Part shown: in pieces, positions 24,525-36,354 of the stretch | Layout of the letters: each line of letters starts with the position of its first letter | Numbering within the stretch: the first letter of the stretch is position 1 | Source of the DNA: Cryptomeria japonica | Taxonomy: Eukaryota; Streptophyta; Pinopsida; Cupressales; Cupressaceae | Assembly (NCBI RefSeq): GCF_030272615.1 | Contig: NC_081412.1 | Coordinates: 476,601,657-476,665,656, forward strand | Direction of reading: 5' to 3' | Length of the DNA stretch: 64,000 nt | The notes under the pieces: model-generated | What the model was told of the DNA's origin: nothing | The model's database searches: none | Seen by the model: only the letters and a program-made list of their open reading frames with translations | Translations under genes and position numbers: made by a program

Positions 24525-24943
24525 TTACAAACTTGTCAGTTTGCCAAGATCCTATGGAAGCAAGGGAATTAGTGTGTGAAGAGACCAATTTCATTCAGGT
24601 TGAACTACAAGAGGAGGGGGTAGGTATGCAAATGGACATTGACAAACCCTCGGTGTCCTTGGGTGAGATGGGAACAAATGAATGTAAAGCTACCAAGGAT
24701 AGCTCAGGTATTTCTTGTTTTATGGCCTGCGTGGAGAAGGATTCACCCGATGGTAGCATAAGTAAAGGAACTCCACCTATTTTAGGAATTCATCAGAAGG
24801 TGCTTAAAAAGGGGGCTCTGGAGAAGTCTCTTAAGGTGAGAAGGAAGTAGGACCAAGAGAAGGTGAAGCTAGTTGGTGAGACTTTAGTAGAGTCTGACTC
24901 TATAAAGCCCATTGACTCTCACTTTTCCCCATCGCACAAATGA
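24525..24943 (+). pseudogene. LINE ORF1, C-terminal part
   Basis: This continues the frame that stops being LINE at 18392: the GCC codon split by the insertion is followed by ATTACAAACTTG in phase. The segment is acidic and serine-rich. A TAG at 24848-24850 lies inside it, after which the same frame stays open to a TGA at 24941-24943. That TGA overlaps the ORF2 start ATG (24940-24942) as ATGA. The apparent ORF that starts upstream at 24416 is an LTR/LINE chimera and not a real start. Confidence 0.85.
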
Positions 24944-25755
24944 TTGTCCTCTCATGGAATGTAAGGGGGTTGAATAGCATCCCTAGACAAAAGGCTATTC
25001 GAGATTTGATTTGTGCTCACTCTCCGGATGTTATTTTCATCGAAGAGACTAAGTTGTATGTTGAGGGAATGATGAGTTTGGATCCTAGGATTTGGGCTAG
25101 AAGCCAGTGCCAGTGTATTGGGGCCAAGGGCAACTCAAGAGGAGTGGCTTGTCTTTGGGACCCAAGAAAAGTTGTTTTGTATGGTGGATTTCTAGCAGAT
25201 CTTCTGTCTTTTGTGGCCTCAAGTTTGGAATCAAGTGAAGTTATTTTGCTTAATAATGTGTATGCTTTTACTAATTTTCAAGGAAAGTCTTTGCTCTGGT
25301 CTCATATTAGGATGGTTAGATCTCATGATCCTTATCTTCCTTGTATTTTGGTTGGGGACTTCAATGTTGTTTTAAACATGGATGAGAAAAGGGGAGGAAT
25401 TGCCAGGCTTGATAAATCTTCCAAGTTGATCAAGGAGAATGTTGACATTCTAAATCTTGTGGACATAAGACTCTCTAATGGCGCTTTTACTTGGAATAAT
25501 AAGAGGTGGGGCTCTGATGCTATGTCTGAAAGGCTAGACGGGTTTTTTGTGCCAATTTTTGGATCGGAGACAGTTGGATCACTAGCTCTAAGGTTTTGGC
25601 TTGGAGGGGTTCAGATCATTGGTCGATCAAACTTTTTGCTTCTCTCTTTGGGACCTCCAAAAATCCTTCATTCAAATTTCAACTCATGTGGCTCCATGAC
25701 TCTTCTTTGCATGAGCTGGTTGTTGAATGGTGGGCCTTGGGGATTCCTGCGTTAG
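24940..25755 (+). pseudogene. LINE ORF2, APE-type endonuclease domain
   Basis: ORF2 starts with MIVLSWNVRGLNS, the canonical plant L1 endonuclease beginning with its catalytic Asn. FIEETK supplies the catalytic Glu, and LVGDFNVVLN supplies the Asp/Asn pair. The terminal SDHWSI motif is found only after a frameshift near 25590, in the frame of 25596-25988. The nicking endonuclease starts target-primed reverse transcription. The ATG overlaps the ORF1 stop. Confidence 0.93.
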
Positions 25756-27425
25756 GGACCGCAATGTATTCCTTTTCCAAGCATCCCCAGTTTGTCAAGT
25801 ACAAGTTGAAGAAGTGGAACAAGTATTCCTTTGGTAATGTCTTTAGGGCCAAGGAAGTGGCTTTGTCTCATCTGAATGATATTATTAACCAGATTAGAGA
25901 GCATGGTTTAACAAAAGATTTGTTAAAATTAGAAGCAATTGTTGTTAAAGACTTGGAAGAATGGGAGTTGAGGGAGGAGATCTTCTAGAAGAAAAAGTCT
26001 CATATTGATTGGTTGCATGCAAGGGATAGAAACACTGCCTTTTTTCAAAATTTGGTGAAGGATAGAAGTCAAGGTAATTATATTTCCACTCTCCGATCTT
26101 TAGATGGGAATCAACTTCACTCTACTTGGTTGATTTCTTGGGAGGCTTCTCAATACTTTTCTAGAATGTTTACGGAGGATAATCCTTTGGCCCCGGAGGA
26201 GGAGGATCTTATTTTGAGTTGTATTCCTTCTTTGGTAACTAATGAACTCAATGCTTCTCTTAATAAAGCCATTACTTTGGAGGAGTTGGAAGGGATTGTG
26301 TTCTAGATGAAGAAACGAAAAGCTCCAGGCCCATATGGTTTTCCGATAGAGTTTTATCAGGAATTCTGGGAGATTGTCAAGTTGGATCTCTTGGAGGTGG
26401 TTTTGGAATCTCAAAGAAATAAACATATGTTGAAAGCTATGAATACTACTTTCTTGGCTCTCATTCCGAAAAGGGAAGGAGTTGATTCTTTGGATCTCTT
26501 TCGGCCTATAGCCTTGTGCAATGTGGTCTATAACATTATAACAAAGTTGATTGCTAAAAGGTTGAAGCCATGGTTGGGTGCTTTAGTTTCAAAGGAGCAG
26601 GGAGGTTTCGTTGCAAGAAGGCAGATCTTAGATGAGATTGTGGTGGCTACGGAGGCTATCCATTGTATAGCCTCATCCAAAGAGAAAGCTATGTTTATTA
26701 AGTTGGATATGGCTAAGGCTTATGACCGTGTCAAATGGTCCTTTCTACACAAGATCTTGAGATCTTTTGGGTTTAACAATGAGTGGATTATGTGGGTTTT
26801 GAGTTGTGTTACTTTGCCCTCTTACTCAGTCCTTATTAATGGTGAAACTTCAAAGCTTTTCATTTCCTCTCGTGGGCTTCGCTAGGGGGACCCTTTATCT
26901 CCGTATTTATTTGTTTTAATGGTTGAAGGTTTGGGGAGATTTTTAAAATCCTAGGTTAGGCAAGGCTTGATTCAAGGTTGGAATTGGGGTGGCATCATTA
27001 CTCCTCATTCGCATTTGCAGTTTGTGGATGATACCACTTTGATGGGGTTGGCTAGAGTTACGGAAGCTACCAATTTCAGGAGGTTCTTAGATATTTACTT
27101 GGTTGCCTCAGGGCAAAGGATTAATGAGAATAAGTCTTATATTTTCTTCTTCAACACTCCTTGGCCTATTCAAAATAGGATTGCTTGAATTCTTAGATTC
27201 CAAATTGGTACTCTTTCTCTGATGTACCTTGGGATTCCTATTGCTATTGGTTATTTGCCTAGCAGATTTTGGCAGGTCATTCTTGAAAAGTTCCATAAGA
27301 AAGTTTCTCATTGGACCTATAGGTGGCTTTCATCTGTTGGAAGGGTGATTCTATTGAAGTCGATCATTCAAGCTCTTCCTTTGTATAGAAGTTTTGTGCA
27401 GGGTGACCCCTCTAGCTTCACTTAA
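25590..27425 (+). pseudogene. LINE ORF2, reverse transcriptase domain
   Basis: The frame contains the linker (HARDRNTAFFQNLV), then RT blocks KAPGPYGFPIEFYQ, FRPIALCNVVYNIITKLIA, QGGFVARRQILD, FIKLDMAKAYDRVKWSFL (first catalytic Asp) and SSRGLR*GDPLSPYLFVL. In the last, the invariant Gln of LRQGDPLSP is a TAG at 26883-26885. The catalytic pair appears as FVDDTTL at 27021-27032, where FADD is usual. Further stops lie at 25986, 26304, about 26953 and about 27186, and at the end. The later part (YLGIPI, SHWTYRWLSSVGRVILLKSI) is the usual post-RT thumb region. Confidence 0.95.
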
Positions 27426-28640
27426 GAGTTTGATGCCCTTTCTCGATAGTTCTTATGGGTAGGCAATTTATCTTGCAAGAAATGGAGCTTGGTTACGTGG
27501 GATTTAGTTTGTAGGCCAAGGCAAGTTGGCAAGCTTGGTCTTCATCAAACAAATTTGAATGGGCAGGTTTTGGCAGCTAAAGTTTATTGGAGGTGGTGTT
27601 GTCGTCAGGATTAAGATTGGGCAAAAACTTTATCCTTTTGAAGTATTTAGGAGGCGTGGAGAGTAAGGATATTCCTCGGTGTAACCTTGAGGGGAGAGGT
27701 TCTATGATTTGGAGTACTCTCAAAAGAGGTGCTAAACTTATCAAACAGTCTATTCTGGATTTGCAATAAGGGTTCAGAGGCTTTGTTTTGGCTTGACTCT
27801 TGGGATGGTTTTCCCCCCATTATTTCTTTGTTCCCTCACCTTCGAAATTTATGCTCCATCCGCGGTGGAACAAGGTGGAGGATTTTAAGACTTTTAGGTT
27901 TGTGTGCTAGGCCAAAGTTTTTAGGTGGAAGGATCCACCTAAATGGCCTTCGGGGGACTCTGAGGAACACCGTAAAGAGCTTGTAAGATTCTGGCTAGTA
28001 CATCTTGTAATTCCTTAGAGAGGAGTGATATTCTTGCCTGAAGCCCTAATCCAAAAGATAAAATCTTTGTCGTGTCTGGGTATCGAGAGTTAGTAAGACA
28101 GAACTTTGGTCTGATTGAGGTATGGAATAATTATGCCTGGCCAAAATGTAACTTCTTCATGTGGTTGATTGTTTAGAATAGATGTCTCACGTGGGATAAT
28201 TTGAGGAAGAGGGGTTTCTAGGGACCATCTATCTGCTCCTTATGTAATGGTTGCGAGGAATGTTCCTCTCATTTTTTTTCTTTCAATGCCCCTATGCTAG
28301 AGAAATTTGGCATTGTTGGTGGGGGTTATGGGAGGGTGGCTTTTTTTCATGCTTCTTCATTGATTTGAGTTTTGGAATATTTGTAGGTGCTCTCTTGCCA
28401 AGTCTCTGGTGTTACACATTGCGTGGAAAATTGGCCCTACTTTTATTCGGTGGCAATTATGGTTAGAACGGAACATGAGAATTTTTCAGGACAAAAGGAT
28501 GTTTTGTCACCAATTATGGATGAGAACTATTGGTACTTTACAGGAGACCTTGCTTGCTAATGGTGATTTGTCTTCTCAGGTAAACCTAGGTGATGTTGTT
28601 GTTCTTCAAAGGCTGGAACTAGAGGATTGGTGTTTAAGGC
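27426..28640 (+). pseudogene. LINE ORF2, C-terminal linker and zinc-binding region
   Basis: After the RT the translation continues through broken frames: FLWVGNLSCKKWSLVTWDLVC and RPRQVGKLGLH, then a zf-RVT-like stretch near 28130-28310 (WPKCNFFMWLIV, TWDNLRKRGF, ICSLCNGCEEC and HFFFQCPYAREIW) with its Cys and His residues. Several stops are TAG in positions where Gln is usual. At least three frameshifts occur. Confidence 0.8.
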
Positions 28641-29220
28641 CCCTGGGGTCAATTTGGCTCGGAATTTTAAGAGTAAGATTCAACGAGATAGTTGTTGGTC
28701 ACCCCCCAAGCTAGGGGTGCTTAAGACTAATAATAATGGTTCTTCTAGAGGTAATTGTGGGCACGTTGAGATTGGTGGGGTTGGTAGGGACTGCTCTGAA
28801 GTAGTCCAATTCTTGTTTTCTATGTATAAAGGGTAGCACACTAATAATCTTATGGAAGCCTATGCTATTCTTTTTGCTTTGAAGAAGGGGTGTGCTCTTG
28901 GGTGGAGAGAGATCATGTATGAATCAAACTCACATATTGTGATTGATTTGCTTAATAAGGGGCAGGTGGAGGGAACAAACTAGCATTCGGGTGTGGTGAT
29001 TAATCATATCTGGAAGTTGTGTAGTTCCTTAGATAATGTAACCTTTTATCATATCCCTCGTGAATGGAATAAGGTGGCAAATTCTTTGGCTAAATGGGCA
29101 TCTAATCAGATGGAGAGCTGGAATGTTGAGGAATGGGACCTCTTTTCTTTAGAGTATTCACGTACGCTAGAGGAGCTTGTTACAGAAGACATGAGAATTT
29201 TCTCAAGGACTGAGTCTTGA
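28641..29220 (+). pseudogene. LINE ORF2, RNase H domain
   Basis: An RVT_3-type RNase H is readable: PKLGVLKTNNNGSSRGNCG stands for the usual KxNFDGSSRGNPG with the first Asp lost. EAYAILFALKKGCALGW carries the Glu helix, IMYESNSHIVIDLL has Glu where Asp is usual, and FYHIPREWNKVANSLAKWA is the final segment. Two TAG stops interrupt it. The frame ends with the usual acidic tail and a TGA at 29218-29220, about 70 bp before the poly-A tail. Confidence 0.9.
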
Positions 29221-29290
29221 TTGGTGTTTTGTAATGTGCTCTTCTGGTTTTGTATTGATTTCTTGATTAATAAATTTTTACCCCTTTCTT

Positions 29291-29303
29291 AAAAAAAAAA
29301 AAA
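29291..29303 (+). other. poly-A tail of the LINE
   Basis: A run of 13 A directly precedes the TSD copy. The last A is shared with the TSD. Confidence 0.85.
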
Positions 29304-29312
29304 CATTATTAA
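29303..29312. repeat. 3' target-site duplication of the LINE
   Basis: ACATTATTAA, identical to 17001-17010. Confidence 0.85.
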
Positions 29313-29563
29313 TTGATTAATTACCACAATACAAACCAACCCACATAATAATTAAATAAACATCACATGACCACTTGACCAAAATACTAGAACCGACACG
29401 GTATCGAATAGGCCTAGAATAAGATAGGACATTATATCAATCTTCGTTTTCAACTTGCTATTGTGATTAGAGACGCGCTCAGACCTGGGAAGCCCGATGG
29501 AGTCAATGTCTAGTACCTGCAATCCCACATAACACCAACCATCAATGCACAACATATATATGT

Positions 29564-29605
<42 letters not shown>

Positions 29606-30739
29606 TCATGGAGTAGACACACTGGTGAAAAGAGAATCGCAACATCACACCCTGCTTGCAATGAGTGGTATGACATTGTCCCTTCCACGTCCAAAATAAA
29701 TCATCATAAACAACAATCATGGATCATATCTCCTAATCAGTAAATTAACCCAAAGTATAGAATCAATATCACCATGATAATCATAATGAATCCACTAACG
29801 TCACAGAGAAAATCAATGTAAACAAAACCATAAATATCTATCACATCCTATCATAAAGGATGAATCAAGGAAGGGCCCTACAGAGTCACTCTCTCTAAAG
29901 GCTGTAGTTCCTAATGAAAGTGCATTGAGGTCCATCTTTAAGAATACAAAATAAAACATAAACCACTTGACTTGAATCCCACCTCAAAATTCTAGCCTAA
30001 GGCCCTTGAGGAATCAACTAATCCTTTTTATATCTTTTCAAGTATACGAGGAATTCATATTTATCTTGCATTAAATCTTTGAGATTTTACCCCTTACCCT
30101 CAATCAAATTAGTTTTCTTGGTTAATTTTAATCTTGCATTTTTTGGTTGATACATCCCTTTATCCCATCCCTAAATAATTGAGTGCTAGGAACTTCCTTC
30201 ATTTCCCAAACTACCTAGATACCTTCAAAACATGATCAAGGTGTAAAATATGTAGTTATATTTTTCTAACTAGGTGTGATGTGAAATGTAAAGTGGGTAC
30301 GCAACCCTTTCTAGGGTCCTTTTCCCTTAATAATTATTTTACAATTGCTACCCATGAAGGGGAACACATAGAAAAAATTGATTATCATGATCATTGTTTG
30401 TTTTCCTAAAATCATATAATTCCTAATCATATGATTACGTCACCTTTGACCCATGTGTCAAAAATTATAGTAAACCATTTCCATAGTAAATATAAATCCA
30501 ATCATATCACATACATCTCAACATCCTATTTGGAATTTTCTATATTTGTATTAGCATGTTTTGGCTCAATGAACTTATCTTTTTAATTAGCAATTCAAGG
30601 AGGATTTCTTGCCCCTTGAACTTTATCCTCATAATGCCCCTTATTGATCCTTGACGATTTATAGGGACGATACCACAAAGGCCATTGTTATAGTTGCGTT
30701 AGACTATAGATACAATAGCTCAAGTGCATTAGTGGGCAT
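29313..30739. other. non-coding stretch downstream of the LINE
   Basis: No gene supported. It continues the sequence interrupted at 17010. It includes the CA microsatellite at 29566-29602. The 122-codon minus-strand ORF over it is produced largely by the microsatellite. Confidence 0.5.
29566..29602. repeat. (AC)n microsatellite
   Basis: An uninterrupted AC dinucleotide run of about 37 bp, preceded by TATATATGTGT. Confidence 0.95.
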
Positions 30740-31530
30740 GTAAGTGATCAAAGATTTGTATGTCATAGATCCAAATTTTACAAATGCACGACACACATGC
30801 ATGAGGCCATGGGCTAGAAAGAGGACCATTTAAAAACTACTTCATGCAAGAGGTGCCCCGATCCTAGAGACAAAAGTTGTGTATCTTGCAGAGTTTGATG
30901 AGGGAGAACCTCATTCCTAAGTTGCATGGTGGCAAACTCAAATGCCACTTTGCCACAAATAAGTTGTGAACCCTATTGGAGGTGTATCACTAGTTTAACT
31001 TGAACAAAAATGTGTAGAATTGTTGAAAGATGTAGAATTTATGTAGCATCGAAGAGAGTTGCATAAAACATTGGGTTGTGCAAGCCATTGTGCATACCAG
31101 ACAAACCTTGGAAGGAATTATCCATATATTTTGCCCTTTGATTGCCAAGCACACTAAAAGGCACTGATTTTATCCTTATAGTTGTTGATAGATTCTCTAA
31201 AATAGTGCATTCCGTCCTTGCTAGAAGATGAATGATACCCTGAGGATTGAGATTTTGGTCTTCAATGGGATAGTGTTGTTGCATGGGTTGTCATAGAGCA
31301 TTACATTAGATCAAGATATAAAGTCCCTCTTTCTAATGCATAATGTGGAAAAAATTGTGCATGTTGTTCAATTACATTTCTACATATAATCTATAGATGA
31401 ACAAACTAACAAAGATTGTCAATTGAAGTCTCAACAACTAAAATGTGTAGTAGGAGAGAAGCGCATACATTGGAACTCGTGTTGGCACAATCGTTCATGT
31501 TCAACTCAATGAACATGGGATCTTAGAAAC
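30740..31530 (+). pseudogene. eroded Ty3/gypsy integrase fragment
   Basis: Plus-strand translation with many stops and frameshifts still follows the integrase order. A linker segment comes first, then MRENLIPKLHGGKLKCHFA (H2C2 histidine region). The linker resembling QNTGL..PLP, YFALRLPSTLKGTDFILIVVDRFSKI (first Asp) and LHGLS*SIT-like sequence follow. Last is a segment matching QTDGQTE...CLVGEKPKxW, here read as CVVGEKRIHWN. Matching stretches alternate between frames, so this is a very old fragment. No LTRs could be tied to it. Confidence 0.65.
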
Positions 31531-31760
31531 ATCCCCTCCATATTCACAAAACATTATATGGTTTAGCATCTTCCTTGTGGCATGTTGATTATATTCATGT
31601 GTTCAAAGATTTATAATATATCCACAATTTTAACTTCTTTTTTATCCTCTTGTAAATCAACTCTTTTGTTGTTTTGTTCTAGTAGTGCATTTACAGTTTC
31701 ATTCCAATATCCATATGATGCGGAATAGGAAAGACTAACTGAGAGTTTCTGGGGCAGTAT

Positions 31761-34233
31761 TGTTGGCATTGTGTTGTCATTGATGTCAACCGGTATAGGA
31801 TGACAACCGGTATAAGAGATGTATGAACAGTGTTGTCATTGATGAATACCGAAAATGGTGCCATTGATGTCATCTAGCATAGCAGGCCACCGGTAAGGAA
31901 GGAGTCACCGGTACACAAGTTAGTGTTGACTTGTGTTGAAGACATAAGGACTGCAAACCAGTAAGTGACATGTTGGCAATGCATCGTGGCCAACCAACAA
32001 GAGAGAAAGATGTTGGCCGGTTGATTGTGATAAAGAGGGGGAATGTTACCTAAATCACATCAACACCGGAGGTGAAGTATGTGCAGGCCACCGATATGTT
32101 GTGTGGATAAGAAACAACAGGACTCCCACCGGATAAAGATGCAGTCACCATTTGAAAAGATGACTGACAGTGAATGTGCCCAATCGGTTCACATGTGCTT
32201 GTTTGAAGATATGCTGCTCAAACAGGGAAGCCACATTGGTGCATTGCAAGATGCAATGCAAAAGGATCCACTCTCACTAATAAGTGGAGCTTATCTCCTA
32301 TTATGCATGGATTGCATCATAGTCCTCAAAGATAAGACAAAAGGTTAAAGGCAGGTGATTTAAGGCTCACACCGGATGAACTAGTGAAACACTAAGCTGC
32401 CTTAGGTGCATGAGACCGGGGATGTGCACCGGATCAGTCAAGTAGACATGATGAGTTGTCGGTACAGAGATTGAAGGATATGTTTGTCAGTTTGACAAAC
32501 GAATTGATAGGAGAACCAGTCTATTGGATGATTAAGGCGAGGTTGAGCAGAAGCAGACAGATGAAGCATGCTGAAGATTGATGACATGATGTCATCAAGG
32601 TGTTTACCGGTAAGTATGTCCACCAATAATGTTGTCACGGTGCAAATGCAGAAGGCTCCCATCTGATGACAACGTGCATGAGGTAGGTTGGCATGTGTGT
32701 TGACCGATTTAGGTGCTCCACCAGAAGAGAAGAAAAATGCAAGGTTGAAGGCAAACCGGTTAGGGTATAACCCATAGAGTGTGAACCGGTAGATGAACCC
32801 GGTTGTGTGGTTGGCCAATGATTCTATCTGAATCGACATAACTGACCTAGCAAAGGTGGATCCCGACAAAGGGGCCACGTGGAGGTGAAGTGGCATGCAT
32901 GCACAGGTTGGTGTGGTGAGTCGGTGAGGTCGTTAGCAACTGGTCCATCATTTATGGTGACTGCGAAGCTCGAGGAATGAAGGCAAAGGATTGCGGCTCG
33001 AGAGGAAGGAAACAACAGAGATCCAAAAAAGAGTGATCTTGCATATCGAAGAGGATAAAGGAAACCGCATCACATACGTGAGCGATCAGACAAAAGGCTA
33101 TAAATCATGCTACAAACAGCAAAAAGAGAAAAGACGCGGTTCACAAGGTACACAGATGGGCGATGCTCATTGATTGAGTGTTGAACATTGATCAAGGACA
33201 TGATATCAGATTGGATATGATATGTCACAATGATCAGAGATCAGATCGGATGTAGATTCAATGCATGGCGAAAACCCTAGCTTGCTAATGTTCAAACTCA
33301 CGTTTAGGCGAGAAAATTTGGCTATAAGTATGCGAGCCAAAGATATTGTTTGTTGTTGCCTAATGAGAAAGTGTTATTGCTACATGTGAGAGAAATCAGT
33401 CAAGTGCTCAACGAGTATCAATGGAGAGACTGTGTGAGAAAGAGAATCGGGTTGAAGAGTTCAACTGGCAACAGTGAGGCAATTGTAGTCTGCCATTGAG
33501 TCTGACAGAGGAGTACATCAGTGGTGACAGGAACCGGCAGAGAAGAGCTATAGAAGATTGCAGAGAAGGCAAGTTGAGAACCGACAGGAATCGGATGGTA
33601 CATATCTGACTAAGTTGTCAAGACCGGTGGTGAATAGCAGTAGTGTGACAAAGAGAAAAGAGAACCGGTAGAGAAGAAGAAGAGGTTGAACCGGTAAGGT
33701 TGCAGTAGAGAGTGAGTTAAAGCAGGAGATAAGCTTGTTGCAATGAGAAGGTGAGCAGAGAACCAATAGAGGATTGAAGAGAGAAGAACAGGAGGAGAGT
33801 CATACATGAGAGTTACAAAGTTCTTTTGTAACAAGAAGATAACTTTTGTATTCAAAATATGATTTTGTAATCACTGAGTTGGAGCTCAGTGCAAGGGTTG
33901 GTGTTCCTTGGGTTGGTACCCTAAAGCAACAATGGTACTCCTTGGGTTGGTGCCCTAAATGTTGTAACTGAATGTTTCATTGTGAGGTTGGATTGGAGCA
34001 GTAGTCTCCAACAGCATTTCTCACCAAAGTTTTTCCCATCTTGGGTTTTCCTCGTACATATGGTGTTATGTGGTATCCCTTTTATGTGTGGTTGCATTTG
34101 TGTCATTCTCCCTTCTAACCGGTATGTTTGCTTTATGTTAGATCTATTAACCGGTTCACACACAGGTTAGAAAAGGGCTAAGTTTGGAAATTACTGATTC
34201 ACCCCCCCTCTCAGTGACATCTAGTGTTCAACA
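31761..34233 (+). mobile_element. solo LTR, 2.47 kb, ACCGGT-rich
   Basis: The unit begins TGTTGGCATTG and ends GTGTTCAACA, giving TGTT...AACA ends. It is flanked by AGTAT (31756-31760) and AGTAC (34234-34238), a 5 bp duplication with one transition. Near the 3' end is the phrase TTCACCCCCCCTCTCAG, typical of plant LTR ends. A TATA box lies at 33099-33105. No primer-binding site follows, so it is a solo LTR left by recombination. The ORFs inside (such as 32079-32348) are probably not coding. Confidence 0.75.
33099..33105 (+). promoter_or_regulatory. TATA box in the 2.47 kb solo LTR
   Basis: GGCTATAAATCATGC lies about 1.3 kb inside the LTR and fits the U3/R boundary for the plus orientation. 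Confidence 0.45.
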
Positions 34234-34238
34234 AGTAC

Positions 34239-36354
34239 AACATGCTTTGAGAGAGTCCACCACTTCACCATAAAAAACACCTATTAAGAAATTCAATAAT
34301 GTTTCAATATAGTAGTGCTATGGGAGATCCAAATACTTCACTTTTAATAATGCTGTGAGAGAATTGAAGATTTCATCAGTAATATCTTAAGGGACTAGAG
34401 GGACTTGACACTTACCAATGCCCCATTAGATTCCAGGACTTCATCTACAAATATAACAGCTCTGTTTTGTATCAAGGCTTGCTCAGGAAACTCTACAAAA
34501 TCAATACCCCAAGATTCGAGGACCCCAATATACCATAGGTGACTTTACAATATCATCAGTATTTTGAAATTTTCTACTTAGTTATCTACAATGGTAGAAC
34601 CTACTTGTATGACAGGCAGCTTGTTCTGAATTTTGGTAGACATTAATTAGAATTAATCTAATCTAAAGTTTCAACAGTCAAACTTCAGTTCACTGCCAAC
34701 AACTGAGTTTGCTAATGTCGGCAGTCTAAGACAGCACCCAGAGTTTCAATTGAATAGTCAATAGAAGCCTACTTATCCGCCAGTGTCTCCCCCATTTAAT
34801 CTGCTAATGTCAGCTATGAAAAAATTACAGAACAGTTAAACAATGGATATACTGCCTCAACAATGTCACTGTAAGTATTGTCAATTACTTTAGTAATTAA
34901 TCAAATTCAAGCAATACTCAGCGGATCAAAAATTAGCTTGTGGATATTACACAATGAGTTGCCAATGTTACAATCAAAAGACAGTTGATCCTCTTTTTCT
35001 GTAATTTATGCCTTTGTTCTTCCTAATTCCAAATAGGAGCAGCTAATAAGATCATTCACTCTCATCTATGATTGTCAAGGTGTGTTTATGGCTGCTAGTA
35101 GGCTGAGGATGACCTGGATAGAAAATCAGTTAATTATATGGCCAACATTGCTGATAGAAGAGTCTAGTCAGAATATATGACGCCTGTCATGCTGATAAGT
35201 TAGCTTAGTCAGCTAAGCTAGTCATAAATTAGGACCTAATCTGGGCCCCAACCGAGTAGATCTTATAAAATAAGAAAAAGCAGGGATGGAATGAGTACAA
35301 CAAAAAATGTAAAGAAATGTTTTCAAGTTCTGATTGAATATTCAATTTTACAATTAAGTGAAAGTTTAGAAGTGTTCCATTTGTTTAGAATTCAAACAGT
35401 CCATAGGAAAAGGGTACTCATTTAAAACGAAATTAATTCAGTTTGTTCAAACAGTTGCAAATCTTTATTTCAAGCACAATTTTTTTTGACCTAATACAGA
35501 AATAAGGGTCCAATATTAGCATCTAAAATTGTTCCTAAATGAAAGATCAGTTCATAAAGCATAATATTCGCCATTTATATCCAGAATTTTAAGCAGACCA
35601 TTATCCATTTATATCCAAAACAATGTATAAATTATATACAGATCTGTCTATTGCTATTCTAGGGTCCTTTATGGTCCCTAACCAATTACTAACTGTCATT
35701 CAAGAAGCTGCAAATCCTACTAATGTCCACACTCCTCAATTTGGAGTTTTAGTCATTAAACCAAATGGTATTTCTAGTCTTCAGGCTGTCTTTGTTTGCA
35801 GTGTGCTATGTTGTAAAAGGTTACTGGAATCATGTATACATTAAAATTTGTGTCCAATATTTCACTCTCACTACTGAATCCATCTTCAGAGAAATTTCAT
35901 ATTGAGGCCAATGCCTGAAATTTAATAAAGACTCCACTCTTACAAGTCCGCATTACCAAATGGTAATCTACCAGTCCACTTGTCACTTCTTTCTGAACCA
36001 CACTATGTTAACTTTTCATTTTCTCAAGTCACAATTACATTTAAGATGCAGAATTGACTCACCAAAATACATTCAAAAGGTAGGAATAGATTTTGCTACT
36101 CATCCCTAACTATTTAAACAACTGTCCATGTTCATCCCTGCAATCATCAGTGTCTCGTTTATTCAAGTTGAACGAATTGTTTAGAACATAAGGAATGAGA
36201 GTTGAAGTAAAGACAACAATACGAATGGAAGGACACTGCTATGGCAGAGTTCAGCACAGATATATATTTGAGAAATTGAATGCATGCATTAGGAAATGTT
36301 GAAGCATGTCCATGCACAGCTAATATATATTTTCATCGGGGTCGCACTCTCAAT
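34239..36354. other. non-coding stretch
   Basis: No gene confirmed. Between 34400 and 34620 both strands have protein-like open stretches without a recognised family. Near 35268 there is a TATA-like CTTATAAAATAAG. The rest is AT-rich. Confidence 0.4.

Larger units (their letters stand above)
17011..29302 (+). mobile_element. near full-length L1-type LINE split by an LTR retrotransposon
   Basis: The element starts at 17011 after a 10 bp TSD, carries ORF1 (DUF4283 plus zinc knuckle) and ORF2 (endonuclease, RT, zinc-binding region, RNase H), and ends in a poly-A run followed by the matching TSD at 29303. Removing the Ty3/gypsy insertion and one TSD copy leaves about 6.16 kb, the usual size of a complete plant L1. 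ORF2 has many stops and frameshifts, so the element is dead. The base composition jumps from very AT-rich flank to balanced at the 5' end. Confidence 0.92.

Noticed and set aside
24416-24850. A 144-codon ORF starting with MGIQKSKNIKIKLNKKEIF
   Set aside because: It begins inside the LTR of the Ty3/gypsy element and runs across the TSD into LINE ORF1. Its start is an accident of the insertion.
32079-33173. ORFs inside the ACCGGT-rich solo LTR
   Set aside because: Short, no family similarity, and in a region explained as LTR.
34400-34620. Protein-like open stretches on both strands (minus: DFVEFPEQALIQNRAVIFVD)
   Set aside because: Both strands look equally plausible, there is no family match, and no neighbouring exon could be joined.
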